A DNA stretch of 64,000 nucleotides from Pholis gunnellus (taxonomy: Eukaryota > Chordata > Actinopteri > Perciformes > Pholidae): the NCBI GenBank assembly GCA_910591455.2, contig OU342819.1, positions 7,697,333 through 7,761,332 of the forward strand. Reading direction: 5' to 3'. The notes below the pieces were generated by a model that did not search any database, was not told the DNA's origin, and worked only from the letters and a program-made list of their open reading frames with translations. Made by a program: the position numbers and the translations under genes. Of the stretch, positions 12,300 through 35,159 are shown piece by piece (position 1 is the stretch's first letter; each line of letters starts with the position of its first letter).

Positions 12300-12578
12300 A
12301 TGACCAAACTTCTGGAGTGGCTGTTCGGTGTGTCGGTGGTGGGCGCAGTCTGGGCTTTGGTCTCCTTCGACCTGTTGGACCTGAACCTGCCTCAGACCTA
12401 CAGAGAGGTCGCCTGGCCGATGCCTCTGTACCTGCTGGTTTCATTCGGCTGCTACTCCCTGGCTACGGTGGGATACAGGGTGGCCACCTTCAATGACTGT
12501 GAGGAGGCGGCAAAGGAGCTGCAGGGGCAGATAAAGGAAGCCAAAGAGGACTTGAGGAAAAGGGGCCTAAAGATGTAG
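12300..12578 (+). CDS. dpm3: Dolichol-phosphate mannosyltransferase subunit 3
   Basis: DPM3 tethers the catalytic subunit DPM1 to the ER membrane and stabilises it. The DPM1-DPM2-DPM3 complex makes dolichol-phosphate mannose, the mannose donor for N-glycans, GPI anchors, and O- and C-mannosylation. The product is 92 residues, the same length as mammalian DPM3, and starts MTKLLEWLFG (human MTKLAQWLWG). Two membrane helices are visible at about residues 8-26 and 39-58. The conserved block GYRVATFNDCEEAAKELQGQ (58-77) begins the C-terminal coiled-coil that binds DPM1; the chain ends RKRGLKM. The CDS is intronless, as in other vertebrates. The ATG at 12300 is chosen because it gives the family length. 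The gene is convergent with efna1 and head-to-tail with trim46. Confidence 0.97.
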   Translation: MTKLLEWLFGVSVVGAVWALVSFDLLDLNLPQTYREVAWPMPLYLLVSFGCYSLATVGYRVATFNDCEEAAKELQGQIKEAKEDLRKRGLKM

Positions 12579-12966
12579 AACTTGAGAGAAGGACTATGTA
12601 GCAACGTATGAGAGACTGAAAGGGATGCACGGACTAATTTTACAAACAACAACAAAGTGTCCAATAGTTCTTGTTTATGTGTGAAATGTGTTGGATGAAA
12701 CTCTTCTCAGAACTTTTCTTTGGTTTTGTTTCCAGCGGACATGATCAGAACATCAATCATAATGACCCATTATGCAGCCGTGTATCTTATCCAGTGTCAC
12801 CTCTTTCAGATTAGGTATCGATCAAATGTGCGTCAGGAAATTAGAAATTAACGGTCTGATGGATGTTCTCTGGGCTACTTATAAGTGACAACACAGCAGT
12901 TTGCACCATGAAGATAAATGTTTTATATTCTTGCCATTGAAAGACCGCTTTTATGAAGTGAAAGAT

Positions 12967-12972
12967 ATTAAA
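12967..12972 (+). terminator. dpm3: Candidate dpm3 poly(A) signal (ATTAAA)
   Basis: ATTAAA, the commonest variant poly(A) hexamer, lies about 390 bases after the dpm3 stop in AT-rich sequence. I found no AATAAA between it and the stop. Confidence 0.45.
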
Positions 12973-14175
12973 CATCACCAGTTGGTTTGAATCAGTTTAT
13001 AGCTTGTTTACTTACTGATTAACCCCAAACCAGATTCTGTAAAAATAACAAAAGCTGTTAACACTCACACGGTGATGTCTTTTGTTGCTAACTGCACACA
13101 GTTAAATACCCCTGAGAGTCACTGGTCGGCTAAAATATCATCTGTAACAAGTTGTCGATCAATGAAATGCCAACAAATGAAGCCAGAAGGTCACTCTGGA
13201 ACAATCTCACTAAATACTGTCTGGAGGCTGCGGCTCGTCTGTGTGGACTAGAGTTCATCTGTAGAAAAGTGTACATTCCATTGTCCAATTTCATACTTGT
13301 GCCCTGCGGCTATTGCTGGAACTTAATTAAATTGGAGTCTATTTTTCTTCAGTTTTTCTGCCTACAGATGTGTGAGTGGGGGTGAGTGGGTTGGGGGTTT
13401 GCAAAGGGCCAGGAGGTATGCGAGTGTGTGCATGACTGCTTGCATATATGATGCATTCCTTCCTCCGAGCATAACCCACATGACCCCGAGGGCTTTATAT
13501 CAACTTCTCAATGCCTCCTTCTGTGCAAGAGACAGATCTCTCTTGTCCCGTTTTGTAGTTTGACGACGAGAGATGTACTTTATACAGCATTTCCAATGCT
13601 TCCCTCGCAGAGGTTTGCTCTAATCAGACAATGTAAGCTGAAGTATGTAGTCCTGAACTAATCTGATGTTGGAGAGTACAGTTCTTTTGTGTGCGCGTTA
13701 AAATGCTGCCTATGCTCATTTTCAGTGCGTTCCCGCTGGGCATAAACAAAGCGTAGCCTGGCCAAAGGCCTCATTACAGGGTTTCAAAAGCTCCCATTAC
13801 TTAAGAACAAATGCTAAAGAGTTGGCGATTCTCTGTGTGCAAGCGCTGCCTGTTGTGCCGTTTGGCTGCAGCCCCATCATGCCTTGCAACGTCAGCCCCC
13901 CCCTGTGAACGTCTGCAAGCTGTTGCAAGAGCAGACTGGGTGAAAGGCAACCTGTTATTTACCAGCAAATCTTCTACTTTTGGCAATTACACCAAAGGCT
14001 TCCCTTGGTAGGCAGTTATGTTCCCACTCGTAACCACATGTGAAATGGTGAAATCGCTTTTCTTTGTCGTCATTCTGCCCATATCGAACTTTGAAGGTAT
14101 CCATCCGTTTGTATCCTGCAGGCTATCAGACAAAAGTATAAATGAGAATGGGCCAAACATGTTACAGACCATATA

Positions 14176-14223
<48 letters not shown>

Positions 14224-16107
14224 CTACAGCATAAGTAGTTTTGTGTCTTTTCCCTTTAATCCTTCGTTTCAAAGGTACAGTAAGCTTCATTCCAGACTTA
14301 TCTCTTTACATGGTAGCAAATGTAATTAAGTATAATCTGATGCACAGACAGAGATGTATCAAAAGCCGTCCCATCAGAAACAACCTCAAATGCTCAAGCT
14401 TTTTTTTTTAAATCTCCGTGCATTTCTTTTGCAGCAAACATCACTACTGCTGTTGTTTTTGCGAGTGAGTGGCAGCATTTACAAGAGCGGGTGCACCTGA
14501 TAGAGTACAGTGACTTGAAGCACTGAGCAAATTCCATAATGATAATTTCATAGCAGTTTTGTATCGCTGCCTGTCAAGATTTTGGCTTACAATGAGTATT
14601 TTCTTTTTCATTTTTTAAGATCACTTTGAGCTAAAAGCTTACCTGACCTGAAATAATACAAAACCAAAGTTGAGATTCAGTGTTTTTTCCTATTGAAAAT
14701 ATGAAGCTTTGTTATGAATGATATACATTATGTATCCGTTCTTGTACCCCAAAGTGGTAAGTTCTGTTGACTTGACTCATGTCACAGTCATCTAAAAATC
14801 TCTTGGTGATGTAACTTGTCTAAGTGGCAACTTCAAAATCCTCTCGCTTCCAATTTTTTTTCTGGTTTTGGAGTATGAGAGCCACTTAGCCACACATTTT
14901 TTTCTTCATAATTGCTCTGTCTGCCTTTCGACTGCCTGAGAAAGATGGCAAACGTGCACAGAATGTTCTTTGTGTTCTGTTGCGAAGTGGTGAGGTGAGA
15001 GGCGTCAGATAAACTGGGAGAGGAGCTGAAAAACAGGAGGAAACCTAATTGTGATAGAGTCAGTGAGAGCAGCAGGCCACAGGGTTGTGCCCGCAGGATG
15101 GCCTCACTGAGACCTTTAGACACTATAAAAAACATTTGGAGAGACACTCAGTGACACTGCTAGGAGCAAATTCATCTCGACAGGCTGAGAACCAAAGCTG
15201 AAAAATGATAACCTATCATTTTTTCTGCACAGAAAATACTTCATTTTTCTTTTCCCCACCCACACATTTCACAGCAAAACCTCAAACCCATTTACAGATG
15301 CACAGAAAGAGAGATGGAGTTAGTAATCGAGGCCCAGAGCTGAAAGACATGGAGATTTGATACAGAAAAGGGTGAGCAGTAATGACAAGATGAGAGAGTG
15401 ACAAAAGAGGGGAGGGGGAGAGGAGGGGGGTGAATGGTTTAAAGGGGCAGAACAAAAGAAGTGTGGAAGTGAGAATAATTTTTTTTTTTTAAAGAAAAGG
15501 AAAAGGAAAGTGACCGAGTGACACGGACAGGAAACCAAAGCATGAGCTGGAACAAGACAAATGACCGTAGCAGAGAGTGTGAGACAGGACTTTTTCGGGA
15601 AGAGCAGACCACACCCTGACCGCCAGAGATGGCAGGGGACCAGAATGTGTCCTGATTGGCCCAGAGGCTGAGTCCTATACTCTGTGTAACCAAGGTGTTT
15701 CCTTCCAATGAAACTTTGGTCTGTCAGCTAAAGCTTTTACAGGCTCTAAAGCTGGACTCAAGCAAAAGAGGGAATAAAAGGAGCTTCCAAATATGCCGCT
15801 ATGATAAAAAAAAAACGGCGTGTAATCCGAGCGTGCATCATCGCTGAATAAAAATGTGAACGAGGTTAGAAAGTCACTCAAGGGTTGAGTGAGTTCAGGG
15901 GTTAGGGTCTATTCTTCTTTCGTTCCTCATAAAAAGCTGCTTTGATACTTACAGGACACCAGGTTCCCGTTCTAGGGCAGCATGGAGGCTTATAAATGCT
16001 ACAAATAGCTACAATAACATGAGGTAATGTCCCAGAGGCCCTGTGAGGCAGATAGTCCTGACTCTTCCGAGTAGTAACACATGTTAGCAGGCAGACAGGG
16101 ACTGCCC
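12973..16107. other. Intergenic between dpm3 and efna1, no gene seen
   Basis: No recognisable exon of slc50a1 or krtcap2, the human neighbours, was found here. Contents are mostly unique sequence with one (GT)n tract and a purine-rich stretch at about 15290-15540. Confidence 0.55.
14178..14221. repeat. (GT)n microsatellite
   Basis: Forty-four bp of uninterrupted GT repeats. Confidence 0.97.
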
Positions 16108-17145
16108 ATCAGAATTAGAAACTATTTATTGCCAAGTATGTTACACATACAAGGAACTTGGCTAGTTGATTGGCGCGTAACAATAAACAAATTTACTATA
16201 ATATATGGTAAACAAGTATATTATTAAAGTGGCAAGTGTATATTAACAGATAAAAGATGGGTGTGTAACTGTAAGAAATTGCCCTGGGGATTGAAGTGTC
16301 TGAGTCAGTGGGGGTCCCAGGCTTTATTGATGAACCCAACTGCAAATGGTTTCTGTGGCGTGAGGTCTTGGTCCTGATGGACTGCAGCCTCCTGCCAGAG
16401 GGATGGGACTCAAGCAGTTTGTCCGGGGTTAGAGCGGTCGGCTGCAATCTTTCTTGCCTGCTTCAGGGTCCTGGAGGCGAACAAGTCGTGGTTGCAGCCA
16501 ATCACTCTCTCAGCAGAGTGAATGATACGCTGCAGTCTGCCCTCGTTCTTGGCTGTGGCTGCAGTGTACCAGACGGTGATGGATGGAGGAGAGGATGGAC
16601 TCAACGATGGCAGGGTAGAAATTATTGTCTGTGGCAGGATGAACCTCTTCAGCTGCCTCAGGAAAAACATCCTCTGCTGAGCCTTCTTTGTGATGGAGCT
16701 GATGTTCAGCTCCCACTTGAGGTCGTGGGTTATGATGGAGCCCAGGAAGTGGAAGGACTCCACAACGTCGACGAGGGAGTCACACAGGGTGATAGAGGGA
16801 GTCACACAGGGTGATAGAGGGAGTCACACAGGGTGATAGAGGCTGGTGGGGCTGCGTTCTTCCGGAAATCCACAACCCTCTCTGCTGTCTTTAGAGTGTT
16901 GAGCTCTAAGTTAAGTCCGCAGCAGGTCACCAGATGGTCAATCTCCCACCTGTAGGCGGACTCATCCCCACCAGAGATGAAGCTAATGAGGACGGGCTGC
17001 AGAACTGAAGTCTACAAACAGCATCCGGGCGTAGGTTCCTGAGGAGTCCAGATGCTGGAGGATGAAGTGAAGGGCCACTGTTGACTTCAGACCTGTTGGC
17101 TCTGTAGGCGAACTGCAGGTGGTCCAGGAGTGGATCGCCGCTCAA
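16108..17145 (-). mobile_element. 5'-truncated, frameshifted LINE (L2/Rex-like non-LTR retrotransposon)
   Basis: The minus strand encodes the end of a non-LTR reverse transcriptase in broken frames. One segment at 16410-16805 includes FLGSIITHDLKWELNISSIT, RMFFLRQLKRF and SITVWYTAATAKNEGRLQRI, typical of the thumb/C-terminal region of fish L2-like elements. It shifts frame near 16410-16447 to LLESHPSGRRLQSIRTKTSR, the usual end of the protein. An upstream piece, DPLLDHLQFAYRANRSEVNS (about 17142-17083), is from the palm region and is followed by further shifts. The 3' end near 16112-16160 has TTTATTGCCAAGTATGTTAC, seen at the ends of many fish LINEs. There is no intact endonuclease or catalytic core, so the copy is dead. 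Confidence 0.85.
16773..16842. repeat. 22-bp tandem repeat, about three copies, inside the LINE relic
   Basis: The unit GGAGTCACACAGGGTGATAG plus AG repeats with an exact 22-bp period: the GTCACACAG cores start at 16779, 16801 and 16823. It is a local expansion within reverse-transcriptase-derived sequence. Because 22 is not a multiple of 3, the expansion itself shifts the frame. Confidence 0.9.
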
Positions 17146-17186
17146 AAGACTTCATAACCACAGAGGTCAGGTTATGAAGTCTTTTG
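17143..17186. repeat. Perfect 17-bp hairpin
   Basis: CAAAAGACTTCATAACC at 17143-17159 and its exact reverse complement at 17170-17186 are separated by a 10-base loop. It lies at the upstream edge of the recognisable LINE sequence. A likely origin is an inverted duplication, by template switching or twin-priming, at the LINE breakpoint. Confidence 0.9.
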
Positions 17187-17618
17187 ATTTGGTCCTGTGG
17201 ATCATGAGTTCTGCTGATAGTGAGGCATGAATCAGTCCAGAGATGCAGAGATAGACCAGCTGGTCATGCCAAACATAAAGTCTGAATTGTGAATTTTCTT
17301 GCTGCATCTCATGGCCTCCTCACACTTTTTAGTTACACACAATGTTGGCTCAGCTCTCGCTCGATTAAAAGCTGATGTGCAATAAATTGATAAAAGCCTT
17401 GTTCGTCTGCTTGGTGGGAAATGTTTAATTTTAGTCAGCTCCAATTTGTCATTTGTCTCATGTTTTGTTATTGTAATCAAGTCTCATGGCAAAGCATTCC
17501 TTTTTCCAGGTCTTTGATCAAGACTACGAATTAACAGCCATTCTAGCAGCTATGTGAGGCTTTATTTAGGCACAGTCGGGCTATTCGCTAAACGATAACA
17601 TCTGCATACAAACATCTA

Positions 17619-17885
17619 ATAATGACAATAACATGCTGATGTTTAGCATGAATGTTTACCATGTACACAATCCTAATTAAATTTATGAGTTGTGGAGGGA
17701 GATGGTTTTTAGTCATAAACCAAAGTATTGGACACATTTATTGCAATTCATCCTCAGGATGGTATGAATGTCTGCACAAACTTTCATAGCATTCCATCCA
17801 ACACGTTTGACTCAAAAACACTAATGTCAAACTCACAGTAGCCCTAGAAGAAAAGTCATGATTTATCTTCTGGTGACCAGGATTG
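17619..17885 (+). repeat. Dispersed repeat family B, copy 1
   Basis: Shares ordered blocks with the copy at 20.6 kb: CATGCTGATGTTTAGCATG then GTTTACCATGT, and later 'ttattgcaattcatcctcaggatggtatgaatgtct' (17740-17775) followed by 'catagcattccatccaacac'. These blocks also match my recollection of a common percomorph repeat. Confidence 0.75.
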
Positions 17886-18064
17886 TGGCGCCAATCCATC
17901 CAGTGGATGTTACGCTCACATGCACTAACAACACACACAGAGGGAGAACAACTGCTCAGTCAGACATTACTCCACTATATCTTTACATAGAAAATAGTTC
18001 ATGTTCACAATGTTAAATACAGCTCTTAAAGACAGCGTCTGCTGCACGATAAAAACACAGTGTG

Positions 18065-18517
18065 TGTAACGATCACTGGTACTCGCAGACCAGAACCCAA
18101 AAGCAAGACAATGAACCAGTCTGAGTTGAAAGGAAAGTTCAGCTTACCATCAGTTCAGGAAAGGTCAAAATCGTAAAATCAGTGTCTCAGGCTAAGAGAT
18201 CCAGAAGAGCCAAGCGGAAAATCCAAGTTCCAAGAAACGGGAATGCAGGGTCAGAACAGGCAGATCAAATTAAACGGGTCAGGAAATGCTAGAGAGGTTG
18301 GAAAACACCCGCAAGACAATCTGGCAGGGACCAGGTGAAAGTGGACTGGCTTAAATTCTGAGGGACTAATGGCAGAATGAGCTGCAGGTGAGAAAGACCA
18401 GGTGAGGGAAATGAGTTGATGGCATGGTCTGAGAAAGTGGCAGGACCTGAAATGACAGGAGAGTTAGTGATAGAGTAGAAGCATTATTACAACAAACTAA
18501 GAGGTGGTGGAGCTCGT
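18065..18517. mobile_element. Probable non-autonomous transposon or LTR-derived repeat
   Basis: The segment has the layout of a percomorph repeat I recognise: 'aacgatcactggtactcgcag' then 'caaaagcaagacaatgaacc' at the left, a middle rich in 'ccaggtgaaa...' and 'gcaggtgagaaagaccaggtgaggg', and 'ggagctcgtgacag' at the right. No coding capacity remains. I cannot assign a superfamily from the sequence alone. Confidence 0.45.
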
Positions 18518-18930
18518 GACAGTGTTTAGGATCTGTTGGTGAGGTTGCAGATTGCAACCAACTGAATCGTTCGGCTCGCTCAGAGGCCATCCGTACTATA
18601 CTGACACTACTTCAGGAGCAACAGAAGTCCGATGGCAGCTGGCGGTACGACGATTCTGCGCTCTGCGCTGCGGCTCGCGTTTTACCGCAGTTTCACAAGC
18701 ATGTTGGAGAACTACGGTGGCCTTCAGGTGCCATAAAAATTGCAAAAGTGTTTGGTTTGTCCGTTCTGGGCTACTGTAGCAACTACACAGCTGACTCCAT
18801 GAAGAGGACCCGCTCCCTATATAGATATAAGCTGCTCGTGATTCCTAGTTTTAGTTGTTGATACACTTGTGAAAACATAGTTATGAATATGATATTCCAT
18901 TTCTGCTAATAAATCCAGTCAAAGGCAGCT
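18518..18930 (-). mobile_element. MITE-like interspersed repeat
   Basis: The left end 'gtttaggatctgttggtgaggttgcagattgcaacc' and the right end 'ccatttctgctaataaatcc' match the termini of a common percomorph repeat. The two ends are imperfect inverted repeats of about 14 bp (GGATCTGTTGG against GGATTTATTAG). The interior has the family's 'gtccgttctgggctactgtag' and 'gaggacccgctccctatatag' blocks. It has no transposase, so it is non-autonomous. Confidence 0.7.
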
Positions 18931-19011
18931 GGAAATGACATACTGTGACACCATGCTCAAATTTTACAGAGTGAAATAATCACATTTATTTCTCAATGTT
19001 ACACTGTATCA

Positions 19012-19229
19012 TTTTATACTTTAATGCATTACAGACGCTTTTTATCCAAAGCGACTTACAATTCTGATTATATCACAATTCTACACCGTAGGCACAGCTA
19101 CAGGAGCAATTTTGGGGTTAAGTGTCTTGCTCAAGGACACATCAACATGCGACTGGAGCCTGAACCGGGGATCGAACCGCCGATCCTCTGATTGAAAGAC
19201 GGCCCGGCACTTCGCCACAGTCGCCCCTA
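19012..19229 (-). mobile_element. tRNA-derived SINE
   Basis: Read on the minus strand, a tRNA-like head starts near 19228 (GGGGCGACTG). It has a box A-like TGGCGAAGTGCCGGG at 19203-19217 and a perfect RNA polymerase III box B, GGTTCGATCCC, at 19168-19178. The body continues with TGTCCTTGAGCAAGACACTT and ends with the common fish tail AAGTCGCTTTGGATAAAAAG near 19040. It is a retroposed element, not a functional tRNA: the acceptor stem does not close and a SINE body follows. Confidence 0.85.
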
Positions 19230-20619
19230 ATCCAAAACATGTTTATGTTTTGCTTTTATTGTACAAAGGGAGAAGAAAGCAAAGAGATAAGTCATTTCTG
19301 GCTACCTGAATTGGAAATATAGCAACAGCTAGAGCAATGGGATAAAAATATCCTCCATGATGCTGCCGGCTATTTCCTTTTCATTAAGATGATTGAAAGA
19401 GTCTTTGAGGATTCTAGAAATACTTTCTGAACAGCTCTTCTATGCATGAATATAATGTAATGGTAATACATGAGAGGCCAAAACTGAGGCTTGGTTTAAT
19501 ATACATTCTACTATACAGTATCCTGGAAGCATATTCTTTGATCATATTGCCAATATTCAAAGATTTTGATTCATGCTCTTCTTGCTACCGCTTGCAAAGC
19601 GTCTGATCTATGGATTTGGGCTTTTAAATCTTGTGCGAACATCATATGGAGATTTTTCTTCTCTCAGGCCTGTGAAAACATTGCCCTCGGGAGGTTTTTC
19701 TGTGCTCCACGTTTGTTCCGGTTATCTGCTGACTGCCCTTAACATTTACTACAGCGTTAAAGGTTTCACACTTGCTGTTCACATTTACTCAAGCTGGTAC
19801 GCAGAACGAGCGAGTAAATAAAATGAATTGTCTGCTCTTGACGAGCTACCCACTCAGTGGAGCCTCTTCTCGGGGTCGGGCGGTTAAGGGGGCCTGTCCC
19901 CCGGCCCTAATTTATGACCATCCTTTTGAAAACATCGGGGAGTTGTCAGGCAGGGGCACCAGTTTTTTGGTGCAACAGCTGTTTTCACTGTCACGGCCGT
20001 AAAGCCTCCCCTGGGAAAGGAGAGACAAAGAGGAGAGACGGGAACAATCGCTTGTCATGCAACTTGCACACGAGCAAAGTATCACGGCTGGAGAAAAGAG
20101 GCGCTGTGGGTGTGCGTGTATGTTGGGACGGGGGTGTTGTAGCTCAGGGTGGAGGCTCGACAGAAGGTTGAGATAAAGACAGGAGAGGGATCACACCTGT
20201 GTGCTCAGTCTTCATGGCTAAAGGCAACCTTAACGGTAATGATAGTCCTCTTATCGGTTTGCCTTTATCTCTCTATTGTAGCTGGTCTCCAGCCACCTTG
20301 GCCGTGATTATATTCAACTCCTGTCACATTGGCGTGTGTGTGATTCATTATCTGAGCTTTTGGCTCCTTCTGTGGATATCTTCCGAGTGTAATCATAAGT
20401 AGAAATGGGCTGGGTTTCCTGAAAGCTTTTCAGCATCAAAATTCCTTACTTCAAGAGGGAAGTGTGATCTTTAATTTAGGATGATGCTGGGGAAACTGGA
20501 TCATTTTCTTTTAAGGGTAGATAATTAAATCATGTGCATACAAGACTCCTCGTCCTTTTACCTGCGACGGCTGTACTTTGGTGCAGCATCAAGTCAAAGC
20601 CACCGTGTCAACATATCTA
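19230..20619. other. Intergenic, no gene seen
   Basis: Unique-looking sequence downstream of the efna1 polyadenylation region, with no recognisable exon, RNA gene or repeat. Confidence 0.5.
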
Positions 20620-20878
20620 CAATGGCAGTTTTAACATGTTGCTGTTGAGCAGTTTAAATGTTTACCATGTTCCACATCTTAGTTTAGCATGTTAGCGTGC
20701 TAACATTTGCTAGTTAGTACTCGCCAAATTTACATTTTGACCTGATGATGGAGCTAGATGTTTAATCAAGGCATAATCAGAGTTATTACAATTCATCCTG
20801 AGGTGGATATGAATGTCTGAAACAAACTTAATAGCAGTCCATCAAACATATTTCCCTTAAAAAGCACAAAAAAAGGCT
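20620..20878 (+). repeat. Dispersed repeat family B, copy 2
   Basis: Same block order as copy 1: 'gtttaccatgttccacatcttagtttagcatgttagc' at about 20660-20696, TTTTGACCTGATGATGGAGC at about 20736, then 'ttattacaattcatcctgaggtggatatgaatgtctg' at 20783-20819 and 'atagcagtccatcaaacat'. It lies just outside the efna1 transcript. Confidence 0.8.
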
Positions 20879-21000
20879 AAAAACAGACCAATATTACCAA
20901 ATAATTAGTGAACAAGTTGGAGCGATGACTGCCTGGACATGCAAGCGTGGCTAAAAAATAAACACAAGAAAGCTGTTCGGGTTTCCCAAAAATATCTTTT

Positions 21001-21006
21001 TTTATT
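21001..21006 (-). terminator. efna1: efna1 poly(A) signal (AATAAA on minus strand)
   Basis: TTTATT on the plus strand reads AATAAA on the transcript, about 1.53 kb after the efna1 stop codon. It is the only canonical hexamer I found between the stop and this point. Confidence 0.65.
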
Positions 21007-22531
21007 TCACATGAAATTTTCACATTTAGCATAGTTATCAAACATTTTTTATATAATCTTCTATATATATATATATATAAATATATACATATATACACAG
21101 TTTTCTTACTTACACATGTACAAAATTAGGTAACAAGAATTCAGATAAAAAAAAAGACTGACTTCAATGGTAGTCATTACACCGTTGTGCTTTGTTGGTC
21201 AAGCCAGCCTGTCGGGTGAAGATGTGCGTGGGCAACTTGGTTTGATGCCGCGTCTCGTCTCTTGTGAACTGGTGACTAGAACGTTTTCAAATCATCCGAA
21301 ACCGTGGGAATTATTAGGTCGAAATAACTGAACTTTGTGCCGAAAACATGAGAGGAAAGCACCATGATACACAGGGTCGGGTCCCGTAGTAATAAAAAGA
21401 CACCGGCGCTCCATGTTAGACAGCTTAACCAAAACAGCGGCAAGATCCAAAACAGACAGAGAAGTCCAGCCTCTCCGCAACACACAACGTCTCAGTGTTC
21501 GCTTTTGGCAGAAAAACATTTTGTCTCGTCACTCTTTCAAATCAATCGCTCCCCGTTTTTCTTACGCTCACTTCAAACTCACACGTTTGCCCTTTCACAC
21601 AAGTACTAACTCTACCAGGAGACGGAGAGAAGCTCTCCCGTAGCCAACAGTAAACATTTGTCTTCGTGAGCACATGGTATATACAGTAAAACTTCTCAGC
21701 TGCAAATGGTATAAATTATCTTCACAGAATGTACACGCAACACAGGTCGATGGAGTGTGTTTTCATGTCTCATGTCATCTGATGTCAGCGTGTGTGTGTG
21801 TGTGTGTGTGCAACACTGTAATGGGGTGTATGTTGTTGTGTCTGTACTGTGCAGCAGTAGTGCTACAGTATATAAGCACATGGTCGAGTTCGCAGAGGAT
21901 GGGTAGTCATGAGAACGGCCCCCCCCCAAGTCTGTCAATGCTACATTTAGAGAAAGTAATCACTTGGGACACCAAATGCCACTCGATACCATTACGATAA
22001 CAATACAACAAGTAATACACAATACTCAAGGGTGGAATAGTGTACAAGTTGGAGAGATGACTGATCTTTGGCTCAAAAAAAGGTGAGAGATTACTTTTCC
22101 CACAGAATGTGGATTCATCCCATCTAAATTTATAGAATTCAAACAGAGTTGGTGTCTTTGCTCCCGATTGTTCTTCGGCCACTTTAGGTCCCTCTTTATG
22201 GTCTTCATATTTTGTTCTAGGGTTATCCTCCAAACAAGTTCATGTTTTTTTTTGGAGAGAGCCCTCAAGAAATACAAATCAAGGAGAGCTTGGTCTTTCC
22301 AAGAAGAAAAAAAAAAAAAAAAACCTTTTGAAAAAATAATGCTCAGGAGTTACTCGGCACGTTTAGGGCGAGCGAGTTCATCCGTACTTTACAAGCTTCA
22401 AAAGTCTCTCCCGGTGGCCAGCACTGGGCATGGAAAACTGTCTTTTTGAGTCAGTGGTCTCATCCCCACGGACTGTCTTCATTGTAGTCCCTGAAAAGAA
22501 AGTCTGCTGACAGCAGTCCTTTCGTGTGCTC
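21007..22531 (-). other. efna1: efna1 3' UTR
   Basis: Noncoding sequence from the efna1 TAA (22534-22532) to the AATAAA at 21001-21006. Transcript-sense contents include a 17-base U tract (plus-strand A run 22307-22323), a (CA)n run at 21790-21810, and an AU-rich block at 21055-21100 with two adjacent UGUAUAUA (Pumilio-type) octamers and an AUUUA. The extent is inferred from the poly(A) signal. Confidence 0.6.
21790..21810. repeat. (GT)n microsatellite in efna1 3' UTR
   Basis: About ten GT units, read as CA in the efna1 transcript. Confidence 0.95.
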
Positions 22532-34856
<12,325 letters not shown>

Positions 34857-35142
34857 GGTGGAGAGGAGTGGAGGCGTGCAGGAGAGGAAACGCAACTCAG
34901 GTAGGTTGTGCGGAAAAGAGAAGAAAAAAAAACACACAACAAAAAAAGTTCACCGAGAGGAGCTCGTCCGCGCACCTCGAGACTGCACGATTAAGAAAAC
35001 ACTTTACGCATGTAGTGAATCTGAAAGAAAAACAAAACGCAAGTAGATACGTGCAGCAATAAAAAAAAAACGTAGAGAGGTCAGGTTAACTCGACAGATC
35101 CGTAGTCAATGAAAGCCCGAGCGGCGTGGTGGCTGATTTTGT
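34857..35142 (-). other. efna1: efna1 5' UTR (inferred extent), CpG-rich
   Basis: The sequence between the inferred start site (about 28 bases after the TATA box) and the ATG is relatively CpG-rich. It contains one upstream ATG, described separately. Confidence 0.5.
34991..35011 (-). other. Upstream ORF in efna1 5' UTR (MRKVFS-stop)
   Basis: ATG at 35011-35009 followed by five codons and TAA, ending 134 bases before the efna1 ATG. Its initiation context is weak (T at -3, C at +4). It is the only ATG I found in the inferred 5' UTR. It could modestly reduce translation if the TSS call is right. Confidence 0.45.
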
Positions 35143-35159
35143 GAAATGCCCACAGCCGC

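Noticed and set aside
16196..17145. Reverse transcriptase as an active gene
   Set aside because: Frameshifted, 5'-truncated and interrupted by a 22-bp expansion; it lacks endonuclease and catalytic core.
19150..19229. Possible functional tRNA gene
   Set aside because: Boxes A and B are present, but the acceptor stem does not pair and the sequence continues into a SINE body.
12973..21000. slc50a1 or krtcap2 exons expected from human synteny
   Set aside because: No seven-helix MtN3-type or KRTCAP2-like peptide was recognisable in any frame; absence still needs a tBLASTn search.
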